Shown in pieces: positions 23,914-33,832 of a DNA stretch of 64,000 bases; position 1 is the stretch's first letter; each line of letters begins with the position of its first letter. The DNA is from Astrothelium macrocarpum (Eukaryota; Ascomycota; Dothideomycetes; Trypetheliales; Trypetheliaceae): the NCBI GenBank assembly GCA_021030915.1, contig JAGEMR010000004.1, positions 579,489 through 643,488 of the forward strand. Reading direction: 5' to 3'. The translations under genes and the position numbers were made by a program. Below the pieces are notes generated by a model that searched no databases, was not told where the DNA came from, and saw only the letters and a program-made list of their open reading frames with translations.

Positions 23914-24897
23914 ACTGAGCGAGCAACGTGCGGAAAAGATCGAAGGAGCTGGCCAGATTCAACGTGATGGGATTCACAAGGAGGAACATTGGACGGCATC
24001 TGAGATCATTGCGTGCCTTTTGTGTTTGCTCTATGCTAGAAAGGTAGCGACGACTGAAGAGATCATACTTCCGGATTAGGAAAGTCCTGGATTCTGACTT
24101 TCAGACACCGTGAAGACTAGCTCAAGGGAGTTACCAGAGCATAAGACAGACCCGATGTGAACGGCATGAGCCTAAGCGAAAAAGATAAGGTCAGCCTATG
24201 AGCATGCTGGGAACATGCCTGGACCTAGATGGTGGGACTGTAAGAGATAAAGAGAAATCCAATATGAAAGGGCCAATAACGGAATATGCACGATAAGGTA
24301 CAAACCCCCACGTCGATACTGAGACCAAAGTCATTCTGTAGTAAGCGCGTTACAATGTTGTGAGAAAACCATACTCTTCGGAATATACCAGTAGCCTTCT
24401 AGGATCTTTCTATTCTACAACGAGGTTCCACTCTAAGTGCTCGGGCCATTTCCTGGTGTAGAAACAAACGAAACCTTTCTCGTAGCCAGCGTTCCCCCTG
24501 AATTTCTGTATGCCATCTTTTAAGGCTAACGTACCTTTCCGATTAGCACGCTCCACGACCTCTATGATTTGTCGCCCCATAATCCAAGCCTATGGTCAAA
24601 ATTTACGATCAAATTTCGGGACGAATCCCGAATGGAACTCCGGTTATGTCCCGGTTGTAAAATTGTGGCACCACACGAGTTACAGAGGGTTATATTCCAA
24701 CAGCGGCAACTCATACGCCAAAGCGATCATAGAGCTTTACATCGCCGAACCTAATTCGTCAAAAGCCGCCACTGCAACTTGCTAAGTGTAGAAATTTGTC
24801 TCGTAAGCGAGAGAATCCGATCAGTCGCTACAAAAGCGAGGCTTTGCTCAAATCTTCACACCATCAATGGAGCAAAGTTGGAGGTTATAACTTGGTA

Positions 24898-25415
24898 GAC
24901 CTCTCGCTTAGCTAGTGTGACCTCTCAGAATCCCGAGCTTAATCCAGGTTATAGCTGAGCTGACCTCTCTACTAGCTGATTCTACCTCTCAAAATCCCGA
25001 GCTGCTCCGACCTCTCACTTTATCTCTCAAAATCTCAGAACATATTCTTAACGTGTTCTAAACATATTTCTATTATCTTTCAAATATGTTTGATGAATTT
25101 AGAGATGGAATGAGAGGTCAGGTAAGCGAGTTGAGAGGTCAGGTAAGCGAGTTGAGAGGTCAGGTAAACGAGTTGAGAGGTCACTTAGAGAGATTTTTTG
25201 AGGGGTTTAGGTCGCATCAAGTTTTGAGCGGTCACATCAGCTAACCGAGAGGTCTGATGAGGTACAAACTCGAGCTAATTCGACCTCTCATTTTATAGAT
25301 TTCAGAGACTAAATGAGAGGTCAGGTGAGCGAATTGAGAGGTCACTTAGAAAGATTTTCTGAAGGGTCGAGGTCGCATCAAGTGTTGAGCGGTCACATCA
25401 GCTAAGCGAGAGGTC
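24898..25415. repeat. 518-bp inverted-repeat element carrying GAGAGGTC arrays
   Basis: The two ends are exact 16-bp inverted copies (gacctctcgcttagct at 24898-24913, reverse complement at 25400-25415). Similarity extends to about 30 bp with three mismatches. The left half holds GACCTCTC at 24898, 24919, 24962 and 25009. The right half holds the reverse GAGAGGTC at 25112, 25133, 25154, 25175, 25247, 25315, 25336 and 25408. Four of these are spaced exactly 21 bp, and a block of about 80 bp recurs with a 161-bp offset. A single GACCTCTC at 25282 interrupts the right half. No open frame and no target-site duplication were found. It is MITE-like in form; a class assignment is not possible from one copy. 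Confidence 0.75.
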
Positions 25416-25727
25416 GCGTGAGGTACAGACTCCCAAAAAAGCTGCAACCAATTCAGCCTACGCCTCATGGTCATCTGCTATGAGGCGTACATGTTTTCGT
25501 TCCTCTTGAGCGCGATAATCCGAAGCAAAGCAATCAACAGAGGGCGCAACCATACATGCCATTTTTGAAGTAATTTCGCGCCCGATAACCCCACCTCATT
25601 CTGTATTGCTAAACACTTGAGTAAGATAGAGAGGGGTTTTTTGTAAATAGGACTTATTAGCGTATTTGGAAAGAAAGCGTTTATAAGTAGGCTGAATTTA
25701 CCTCAAGAGTGACATTTCTAATTGCAG

Positions 25728-26837
25728 CCACCAGTGCCGCCACCACAGACATCCTTCTTTACCCCTGGCCAACGTCTTTCCCACGACGACTCCTATATCT
25801 ATATCAATCATTGTTACATTCAACATTACCCACCCTACCCATCTGCTTCCTCCTCATCCTCCTCTTCTCCCAGTGCACAGCCTACTCTCCGAACCCCTAT
25901 TCTTTTTCTCCATGGTGGTGGCCTTACGGGTGCACAATGGGACGCTACCCCCGATGGACGACCCTCCTGGGCGCATCGCGCTGCAGCACTAGGGCACCCT
26001 GTCTACGTGCTCGACACAGTGGACAGTGGACGTAGCGCGCGGGCGCCGGATGACGTCCGGGAGAGCCCAGTTGAGCATCGGACGGCGCGAGAAGTATGGA
26101 CACGGTTCCGTTTTGGACCAGACACGGACGAGGCGTTCGCAAAGAAGATGGGTTGGGAGGATGGAGTGGGTCAATTCGGGCTGATTGGGAATACGGATGA
26201 AGGGGATCATACGAGAAAGGGTGAAAGCAACGCCGGGGGAGAGGAAAGGAGGAGGCAGAGGGAGATCTGGTTTGAGAATTTGATAAGAGGGCAGAGTGCA
26301 AGGAGAAGAACTACAGATGTGGTCGAGGCGAGAGGAATACGAGATGCAGTGGGTATGATTGGGAAATGTTGGATCGTGGCACATAGCCATGGAGCAGCAT
26401 TGACGCTGATCGCATTGCGTATGGATGAGGAGAGAGAAGAGAAGGCAGCGACCGAATTAGGAAAACTGGATCTTTCGAAAGGAGACGAAAAAGCGAAGGT
26501 TGATGCAAAGGCGAATGCGAGTGTACCTGCACCGGGCGACGACATCCGAATGTGTGATCTCGTTGAGAAAATGGTCTTGATCGAGCCACCCCCCCTACCT
26601 GGTCCACCACCTTGGGTCAAAGGTCCAAAGAGTGTGAGGCAATTACTCGTGTGGGGCGATTACCTTAAAGGGCATAAGATATGGGAGCGCGTACAAGAAA
26701 GGTATATGAAGCACGGCATGGCCGAGAATTTGATACTGCCTGAGAGAGGTATACGGGGCAACTCGCATTTTCCAATGTGTGATCGAAACAGTGACGTGGT
26801 ATGGGCTGAGATCTATGCATGGTTGGCCCGTGAGTAA
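25728..26837 (+). CDS. Alpha/beta hydrolase, 5' end unresolved
   Basis: A frame of about 370 codons ends in TGA at 26837 and lacks an ATG; the only in-frame starts upstream are TTG (25722). The sequence ctaattgcag just before 25728 is a good branch/acceptor, so a small upstream exon is likely but was not identified. The protein has the oxyanion region LFLHGGGLTGAQWD, a nucleophile elbow AHSHGAAL (A-x-S-x-G), and a C-terminal NSHFPMCDRNSD with the probable catalytic His. Insertions rich in charged residues (about 160-200 and 235-275) separate the core strands. A Pro/Ser-rich segment precedes the fold. It resembles fungal esterases of unknown substrate. It sits inside the GlcNAc region but has no evident role in that pathway. 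Confidence 0.78.
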   Translation, partial: PPVPPPQTSFFTPGQRLSHDDSYIYINHCYIQHYPPYPSASSSSSSSPSAQPTLRTPILFLHGGGLTGAQWDATPDGRPSWAHRAAALGHPVYVLDTVDSGRSARAPDDVRESPVEHRTAREVWTRFRFGPDTDEAFAKKMGWEDGVGQFGLIGNTDEGDHTRKGESNAGGEERRRQREIWFENLIRGQSARRRTTDVVEARGIRDAVGMIGKCWIVAHSHGAALTLIALRMDEEREEKAATELGKLDLSKGDEKAKVDAKANASVPAPGDDIRMCDLVEKMVLIEPPPLPGPPPWVKGPKSVRQLLVWGDYLKGHKIWERVQERYMKHGMAENLILPERGIRGNSHFPMCDRNSDVVWAEIYAWLARE

Positions 26838-27578
26838 GCTGTGTAGGTGACGTGACGATTAAGTGGGATTTGGTAAAGAAGGAAAAGTTGGACAGCAAAG
26901 ATGGACTAGCTATGCTGAGGCAACAGTGTTGCAAAATGACGAGATACGAACTTGTATGGAAGTCCGAGTGTGCATACAGCTGTAGAGGTACGGCTGAATG
27001 CCCGTACTTGGTGTTTAGCCCAGGAGTTAGCGAATTGACCAGAGGTTGATATATTGGTTGAACCCCAAGAGAGCGTCTGCTGCAACGCTCGAGTGCAATG
27101 TTACACGGACACCCTGTACTGTCGAGTCGCACCTTTTTCCCTCTACGATAAACGGCGAGAATGTGTTTTCTGGCTCGTTTCAGGATCTATTGATCCACAT
27201 TTGTCTTGCATGTGTACAACCATCGCATCTAATAGGTTGCTGGAGAGCATTTCTTTTATTGGCTCTGTCATGTGCAATTGCAGCATTGATCTAATGCGCT
27301 TATTAGATTAGTACATCATTTACATGCGCTATCCTGGCTTCCATCTATATCGTCTCATCATCAGACCTTCATTACCGCTCTCAAGTGGGAAAACCTGTAC
27401 AAACCATCTCTAAAATTAGTCAAGACCCTTTCGCTAATGCTCATACCAATTCTAAATTATGCTTCTTCCATATTCCACAGTACTCCTGACTGATGTGAAC
27501 CCCCTTCGCCGCCCTCGGGCGGCTTGTTCTAGACCTGCTTTCCAAATAGGCTTCGTCACCGAGCCTTACCCAAATCGA
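26838..27578. other. Intergenic between convergent genes
   Basis: About 740 bp downstream of the hydrolase (+) and of hxk3 (-), i.e. between two 3' ends. Only short frames; nothing recognisable. Confidence 0.6.
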
Positions 27579-29329
27579 TCAGCTGCACTGGTCCACACAG
27601 CATACAGCAACCGCAGCTCCAAAGATTGCGCTCTCATTAGCAATCTCTAGGCTGACCCCACCGTTGGATCCACGCTTCATCCCGCCACTCATTTCTACCA
27701 TTTGATCGAGAACGCTCTGCGTTGTCGCTCTGAAGCCGGGATATTTCTCAATGACACTGCCATTGCATCCGATGCTAATGTGACCAGCTGCCGCAGGTGA
27801 GAGGCCTTCTGATCGTGTCCGTAGGGAACAGAGAGCGTGGATACCCGTGGCAAGATAAGCTGCGGCTCGACGGGAGACAAGAGACGAGACGTGCCTTACA
27901 AAGACAAGGTCCGCGTAAGTAGGTATCGTTATGAAGTCGTGAGCTTTCTGCAAAGCGTTCCATGCCTTCGATAAATCTGGCGTGTCATCGCTATTGTCAA
28001 GTTAGATATACTATGCGTGTCACGTGACGGTTATGGAGAAGTGCTTTTTACGTACGACTCAAAAGCGGCAAGGATGCCAGTATCGAGATTGTACGGCTGT
28101 CTCAAACTCTCTGGAATTTGTCCTCCAAAAAGACCTGCACATTGAACGGCTTCGAGCAAGACCAAGCGTACAATTTCACCAAGATATCGGCCGCTAATCA
28201 GGTGTTCAAAAGGTTGAAAGTCCGGGTGCATATGAGTTATGTTGAGATAGTCATCCCACCTCGTAGTAGGCAGGATGTTTTTGCCAAAGACACTAAATTC
28301 AGTGTTGACAAGAACATGATTCGCTTTGTCGTGCCAACTTTGAGGTCTTTGCCCAAATTTCGTGTGTGCAAGAGCAGTTACCGGAAGATGGATAGCTGCG
28401 TTAGTACCAGTCCCTAGAATTAAAGCCATACGTGTGGTGTCATCTTGATAAGCTCGAGAGAGGAGAGTTGCATTGGAATCGTTGACAATTGCGTCAATTC
28501 TAACATGGAGGTTCTTGAAACGTTAGCAAACCAAGCGAACTGAGAGAATACGTGATTGCGTACTATCTTTTTACATGCTTCCATTATAAGATCGCCAAGA
28601 TCACGGCCCTGAACACCTCGGATGGCAGAAAACCCTTTGCCCATTTGCAAAAGGGTGCCGCCTCGAATGGAGGTTTGCCTAACCATATAAGCTGAGGATT
28701 TAGAGGCCCACGTTTGGTTCAACATACTCAATTGGAAATGACCATGAAAGTCCGATTCGTAGAGGTTCAGAACCATGTGCCAGCTCTCTATCATACCCAT
28801 TCAAGGTTTCTTCTATTCGCGCCGCCATCCAATCAAAAAAAGCATGACCCTCCAATGCTCTCACCGGATTTCCAATTTTGTGGCATTGCATGGTCTTGAT
28901 TTCCATACTCTTCTCTCCAGATCCGCCCAACTCCACAAGTGCAACACGGAAAGTTGATCCGCCAACATCCAAGGCCAGATATGTGCCTCTCTCATGCCCT
29001 GTGGGAAGGGTATGGTTGTATGACGGCAACATACAGATATTGGATACTTGAAGCTTTTCCAGGAATTGCTCCTGCAATTTCTCGGAAAAAGCCAATAGAT
29101 TGGTCGCATTTAATGGAGCCTTGAACAGCCTCTGCACTTCGCCCAAGAAATCATCCAAAGTTCGGTCGTAAACCATGGTAACTACATCATGAATGTGTTT
29201 GGTGGATGAGAATGATGGAAGAACCGCTTGGACAAGAGAGGGAAGCATAATGACCATTTTTAGGCCCTTTCTCAGGCGCTTCCAAACGTCAATGACGGGA
29301 ATGAAAAAGGCACTGATCCAGATTGCCAT
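27579..29329 (-). CDS. hxk3: Hexokinase family protein, probable N-acetylglucosamine kinase
   Basis: Four exons (29329-28728, 28678-28564, 28513-28056, 27990-27579), with introns of 49, 50 and 65 nt, give 528 aa. The proposed role is ATP-dependent phosphorylation of GlcNAc to GlcNAc-6-phosphate, first step of the cluster pathway. Seen motifs are the phosphate-1 loop LALDVGGSTFRVALVEL, sugar-binding GLSWSFPIEQTS (restored by intron 1 removal), DAIVNDSNATLL with the catalytic Asp, LILGTGTNAAIHL, and the adenosine loop CNGSVIEKYPGF. These differ from glycolytic hexokinases (VNDSNATL instead of NDTTGTL), as expected of the GlcNAc-kinase-like branch. The N-terminus (MAIWISAFFIPVID) is hydrophobic; an alternative Met at residue 25 (29257) would remove it. 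The last exon ends in CCVDQCS. Confidence 0.92.
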
Positions 29330-30196
29330 TCACAGAAAGACAAAGCGAGTGGAAAGCGCGCAAGAGCCACGCAGGACGATCTTCGTTAATGAATAACGCC
29401 TCTGAACATCAGCTTAAGAAGTAAGGCGGGACATTAAACCAGAAGACAGTAAAGACAGTTGGATGTCGGAGAATAAGGTGCGGTCAGTTGGAAAGAGAAT
29501 TTCTACTGGTTGATGAATGGTCGCTAATATTGCGGAGGGTGGTTTTGCATTGCTGTGGTACGAAATACCGTCCACTTAGCGAATGGAGGGGAAATTCATG
29601 TCTCGAATGGAAGCAGTTGGTGAGGAAGGTGTCATCCACTACGCAAAGCGGGTCGAGCAGGCATCTTAGTAATGAATCTGAACGGTTTCAGCAGAGGGAG
29701 AATGGACGAATCCGTTGGCAGGGATTGGTGGGAGCGGGATGTTGAGCCAAGTGGGAAGATCGAGCATGGCTTGGCGTAGAGCGGTTGCGTATGTGATCGA
29801 AGTGCACGGCAGTCAAGCAAGGGCCTAGAAAAATCGACACCGTAGCAGAAGGGGCAAACGGGATTCGCGACCAGCAGCGATCTCATCAACGAGCGAGTGA
29901 TGGATGGCGGGAACGAGCCAAAAAAACGACCGTTGTAACGTTGCGGTTGCAATGCTCTACGACATCTTGCTTGGGGACTTTCCCCGCTTGGGCGAACCGC
30001 TTACCCTCATCCATTCTCGATAATTGACCGTCGATAAGACGCCGACAGAGCAGGCCCGGAGTAAGGTGGACCGTTTCAACTTGACAGCTCGGTTCAAGGA
30101 ATAGATGCCAGGAGGACGACGAGGATAGCATCGATCTTCGAATAGCCTCTCACCCTCATATCGAATCCATCTCCAATATCAAAAAGGAATTAAGCA

Positions 30197-30571
30197 TTAA
30201 TTAAGATCCAGCGCCACAATCGGGCCCAACATGCAGGCTTCCACGTGCCATGCCGCCGCTACGGGAAGACTGTCATCACCACGGGGGACAGACTCCTGTC
30301 TTTCTCCATTGAGCCTCTCGTTAAGCTTACCCTTGGTTATGGACCTGGTGGACCTACCACTTCTGTCTTCACCGGTTTCTGGTTGAGACGCCAAGGATCC
30401 GAGTTGCTTGTGTTGTTCCGCGCTTGGCCGTGCTACGTGCTCGTAAAATGGTGGCCTGTTTGATGAGCCTGCTGAAGCTACAGGGGGAGGCACGGTAGTG
30501 GTACGCCGAAGACCTGATGAACTGCACCAGGGCTCTGCTGACGCGGACAATGTTGCGGGCCGGCGTAGCAT
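30197..30571 (-). CDS. Doubtful small hypothetical protein
   Basis: Uninterrupted ATG frame of 124 aa, low complexity (Ser, Pro, Arg) with no domain; a frame also exists on the opposite strand. The ATG is preceded by TTGACTTAG, so it could be an internal exon rather than a start. No evidence of conservation can be seen. Confidence 0.25.
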   Translation of the reverse strand: MLRRPATLSASAEPWCSSSGLRRTTTVPPPVASAGSSNRPPFYEHVARPSAEQHKQLGSLASQPETGEDRSGRSTRSITKGKLNERLNGERQESVPRGDDSLPVAAAWHVEACMLGPIVALDLN

Positions 30572-30664
30572 CTAAGTCAAGAGCGTAACAGTTTAAGACA
30601 CGTATGAATATTGGGAATAGTGAAAGAGACCCAGAACTTGAATCTCGTGATTTGCTAGATTAAT

Positions 30665-30862
30665 CTAATGCTCAATCCTTGTGAGTGGAGGGAAGGGCAG
30701 ATATTGTTCGCGATTGGTTGTTCTTTTTGCCAAAAGCTTTTGATTCTTTCCAATCATGCGTTGCTCCCATTCGGGGTGCAAACTAACCAGCCTTCCCTCT
30801 GTCTCATTCACTTTGTCTGTTTTTGTACCTAGTTTGAGAAATCGGGGTCTTACGAAAACCAT
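30665..30862 (-). CDS. Doubtful small hypothetical protein
   Basis: ATG frame of 65 aa, basic (MVFVRPRFLKLGTKTDKVNE), directly upstream of the 124-aa frame at 30197-30571. The two might be exons of one small gene, but no clear donor/acceptor pair was found. Composition is more protein-like than neighbouring frames; otherwise unsupported. Confidence 0.25.
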   Translation of the reverse strand: MVFVRPRFLKLGTKTDKVNETEGRLVSLHPEWEQRMIGKNQKLLAKRTTNREQYLPFPPLTRIEH

Positions 30863-30988
30863 GATTCAAAACAAGAGAGATAGTAGAATTTGGGAGGTAT
30901 CCTTTCGTCAGTCGATGTAGATCTAGCAACTCATGTAAATCTTGAAATACTCAAGACCTTTCAATAGGCTCCTCGATTTGTCGAACTG

Positions 30989-32215
30989 TTAAGAGTATTG
31001 TTTGTCCGTCGGTTTCTCTTCCACATTCTTGTCCGCCTGATCCACTGCCTGGTCTGCCTTCTCCTCCTTCTGGTCTGCCTTTTCATCCTGCTTCTCTGCC
31101 TTTTCCTCCTGCTTCTCTAGCTTCTCGTCCTGCTTCTCTGCCTTTACATCTTCCTTCTTGCCGTCTCTTACTGATTTCTCCTCCACCTTCAGCGACTCTC
31201 CTACGCTCGTCAAACTGCCTCCTTTCCCGCCATATTCTTCCGGGACGCCATTGCCCAACTCTCCTGCCAAGTCCTTACCGGACGCTAACACCGTGAATTT
31301 TTGAATGGTTTGTTTGGGCAAGACTAATTTTATAGCACTAAACATCCAGCCCATGATTCTTGGTACGTTCACAAAGAACTTTCTGCTTAATGTCTCTGGA
31401 TAATACTGATTGAAGACTTCGATCGTCTTACTGCTCGCAGCCTTGGCATACGGATCCATCTTCAAAAAACTGACATTCAAGTAATCGTGTACTTGCACGC
31501 CTTGATATGGATCCGGGCCTTTCCCAAAGTCCGGAATTGGTTCTTTAGCTGCCTGCAGATTCATCTTTTGGATCCCCAACTCCATCAGCCCAACCCGCCA
31601 CCGCAAAAAGCCATCCAAATCCTCAAAAGTAAATTTGGGGTCCTTGACTGCACCATAGATGTTGAAGGTCACAACATCCGTCTTGTTTGGACTGTTGGGG
31701 ATGCCATCCAATACCGTCACATAGCCAAGCCCTGCAAATCGCGCACCCGAATGCACCTCATCGACGCACTTGAGTGGCTCGAATTGCTTTCGGAATTTTA
31801 GCGTGTCGAGAAGTTGTTGTTTCGCCTTAGCAATGTCGTTGGCATTGGCGCGAAGGAACTTTTGTAGGACGAGCTTGGTATGGAACGTGCCCGAATGATC
31901 GAGCCGAATCCCGTAGACTTCATTATAATCGGCATCGTGGAGAATGTCCTTGAGTGCGCCCTCGAACTGGAAGAGCGGATGGTGGTCATTGATTTCGGGC
32001 CACACAGGACCAGAGGTGGGAGTGTATGGAGGGGCTTCGAGCGTAGGTGGTTCGCCGATCTGGGTACTGCGACGAGGACGGCCAATTTGAGGATCTTCGG
32101 AGTCTGAAGGATCTTTGACTTGAGCTGTTTGAGATGTTGGTGCGCTGGTCGTATTAGTAGTATCAACTTTGGCTTCTTCAGAAGCTTCCGCAGGTTTAGG
32201 CTCCTCTGCGCTCAT
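30989..32215 (-). CDS. sfh5: Phosphatidylinositol transfer protein Sfh5 (CRAL-TRIO/Sec14 domain)
   Basis: Single exon, 408 aa. The Sec14-like domain spans about residues 85-330: an N-terminal helical part (LVLQKFLRANANDIAKAKQQ), then the lipid pocket (ARFAGLGYVTVLDG, VTFNIYGAVKD, VQVHDYLNVSFLKMD, FNQYYPETLSRKFFVNVPRI) and the closing ELGNGVPEEYGGKGG. Sfh5 proteins exchange phosphatidylinositol (and in yeast bind haem) at the ER and cytosol. The first 60 residues are acidic and disordered. The last 60 are a repetitive Lys/Glu/Asp tail built on EKQDEK units, likely coiled or disordered. It interrupts the GlcNAc gene set between hxk3 and dam1 and has no known role there. Confidence 0.92.
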   Translation of the reverse strand: MSAEEPKPAEASEEAKVDTTNTTSAPTSQTAQVKDPSDSEDPQIGRPRRSTQIGEPPTLEAPPYTPTSGPVWPEINDHHPLFQFEGALKDILHDADYNEVYGIRLDHSGTFHTKLVLQKFLRANANDIAKAKQQLLDTLKFRKQFEPLKCVDEVHSGARFAGLGYVTVLDGIPNSPNKTDVVTFNIYGAVKDPKFTFEDLDGFLRWRVGLMELGIQKMNLQAAKEPIPDFGKGPDPYQGVQVHDYLNVSFLKMDPYAKAASSKTIEVFNQYYPETLSRKFFVNVPRIMGWMFSAIKLVLPKQTIQKFTVLASGKDLAGELGNGVPEEYGGKGGSLTSVGESLKVEEKSVRDGKKEDVKAEKQDEKLEKQEEKAEKQDEKADQKEEKADQAVDQADKNVEEKPTDKQYS

Positions 32216-32727
32216 AGTGGCGTCACGGTTTTGTGGGTCGTTTTAACTTTTGATCCCGCGCTGGTAAAAAAAACTGGCGAGACTTGTCAGCTTAAGAATT
32301 TCAGTCTCAATCGAGTATCTGGAAAAAATATGGCAACAAAGCCACTAGACAGTCTTGGACATTATCTAAAAGAAAACGGCCAAGACATCAGACTCATATG
32401 ATCTGACGTATGCGTGTCCCCCGTAACACCAGGACAACCCCGGTATCGAAGGTCTTAATCTTACAATCCACCAACGACAACTTTTCACGCAAAACTATGG
32501 CAGGGTGATTCGGGCTTGCAATGCTTGTACAATGTTGTGATTGATTGCTTGTTATTTGCGCTTTACCAAGTCATACCTTGGCCTTCCAAGGACTTTTCCA
32601 AAACTCCATGCTTGAGTAACTTAAGAATGTTGAAATTGATCTAAACATTCTGAGACTCTTCCCCGGATAATTTAGCAATAAGTTTTCTTTCAAACAGTCA
32701 ACTAATACCGTTCAGCCCTTGATCGTT
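32216..32727. other. Intergenic between sfh5 promoter and dam1 3' end
   Basis: About 510 bp, no gene supported. It must contain the sfh5 promoter and the dam1 terminator. Confidence 0.6.
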
Positions 32728-33832
32728 TTACCTCACCGGGTGAATGCGGTCCGCCATGCGATCTAACACCGGCTCAGGAGTGATGGGCCTGTCCAGCTTC
32801 GGCGGCTCTGCAAGCAGCTCCAAGCTATCATGCTTAGAATGCGTTGGACTTGTCGGGCTATACAGTTTTTCAACTATTGTTTGTCTTCGAGCCAGAACCA
32901 ATGCCTCTGTCGGTAACGTTTGTCCAAATCCCTCTGAGCTGGCAACTTGCTCAATGCTCTTGAAGTACTTGACTGTCTTGACCTGTAGCTCCAATGTTGC
33001 GTCATCGTCCACCACGATGAGCGGATGAGGATGTAGCTGAAGACTGGAGAGTGTCCACATATGGTTGACTCCACCTTCGATACACTTTTGCAGCGCAAGA
33101 GATTTATGGGCTCCTACAATGATGACCACCACCTCTCTTGCATCCATGACGGTGCCAACGCCGACAGTTAGAGCCATTTTCGGGACTTGGGAGAGGTCAT
33201 TTCCAAAAAACCTCGAGTTGGCAAGAATGGTATCGTAAGCAAGAGTCTTGACTCGAGTTCGAGAGCTCAAGCTCGAGCCAGGCTCATTGAATGCGATATG
33301 ACCATCGGGACCAATGCCACCCAGGAACAGCTCGATACCGCCAGCTTTCTTGATCTTCTCTTCATATTCAAGGCACTCTACTTCGAGATCTTCAGCATTG
33401 CCGTTCAAGATGTTGATGTTGGCTGGATCAACATCTACATGTGAAAAAAAGTGCTTGTACATGAACGAGTGATAACTCTCTGGATGCTCTCGCGGTATAC
33501 CGACATACTCGTCCATGTTGAAAGTGATGACATTGCGAAATGAAATCTCGCCATTTTTGAAATGCTGCACGAGGTTTCGGTAGATTAAGATGGGACTGCT
33601 GCCTGTCGGAAGGCCAAGAACAAAGGGCTTCTCCGGTGTGGGGTTGAATTTGTTGATGCGGTCTAGGACCTTTAGCTGCACATTCAATGCCTCGAAGATC
33701 TTCCTCTCTTACCGACAATGTAGTCGGATATGTATCTCGAGGCAGTTTCGGGATCGTCTCGGATGATGAGTCTCCTTGCACAGCATTAGCATAAACTGCA
33801 GGTGCATGCGCAGGAGGCGCTCTTCCTTACAT
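32728..33832 (-). CDS. dam1: Glucosamine-6-phosphate deaminase
   Basis: Three coding pieces (33832-33831, 33774-33713, 33662-32728) give 332 aa. The enzyme isomerises and deaminates glucosamine-6-phosphate to fructose-6-phosphate and ammonia, last step of the GlcNAc pathway. Motifs are LGLPTGSSP (phosphate loop), TFNMDEYVG with the catalytic Asp, GGIGPDGHIAFNEPGSS (ring-opening His), RVKTLA, and LTVGVGTVMDA. The start codon is split: AT at 33832-33831, a 56-nt intron with GTAAGG donor and GCTAAT branch, then G followed by AGACTCATC, giving MRLIIRDDPETASRYI. The second intron (33663-33712) joins YIV to DRINKFNPTPEKP. A 45-residue Ser/Pro/Arg tail after the core is longer than in bacterial NagB. 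Divergent from ngt1. Confidence 0.94.

Larger units (their letters stand above)
21591..24897. other. Gene-poor stretch with decayed coding fragments
   Basis: About 3.3 kb between ron1 and the inverted-repeat element. No complete gene could be built. Short coding-like fragments occur (listed separately at 22285-22778 and 23334-23913). Another frame at about 24530-24760 (+) reads FRDESRMELRLCPGCKIV, then stops, and could be a relic with a Cys-x2-Cys motif. From about 22800 on the base composition is more AT-rich than around the genes. No tRNA found; a B-box-like string near 22237 has no matching cloverleaf. Confidence 0.5.
29330..30988. other. Promoter region of hxk3 and gene-poor stretch
   Basis: About 1.65 kb between hxk3 (its 5' side) and sfh5 (its 3' side), both on the minus strand. 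Two minus-strand ATG frames in the right half are listed separately as doubtful. CGCAAAG near 29643 is close to an Ndt80 core. No other signal was recognised. Confidence 0.45.

Noticed and set aside
32728..33687. Shorter dam1 model starting at TTG at 33687
   Set aside because: It omits the conserved N-terminus; splicing 33712/33663 and the split ATG restores the family sequence.
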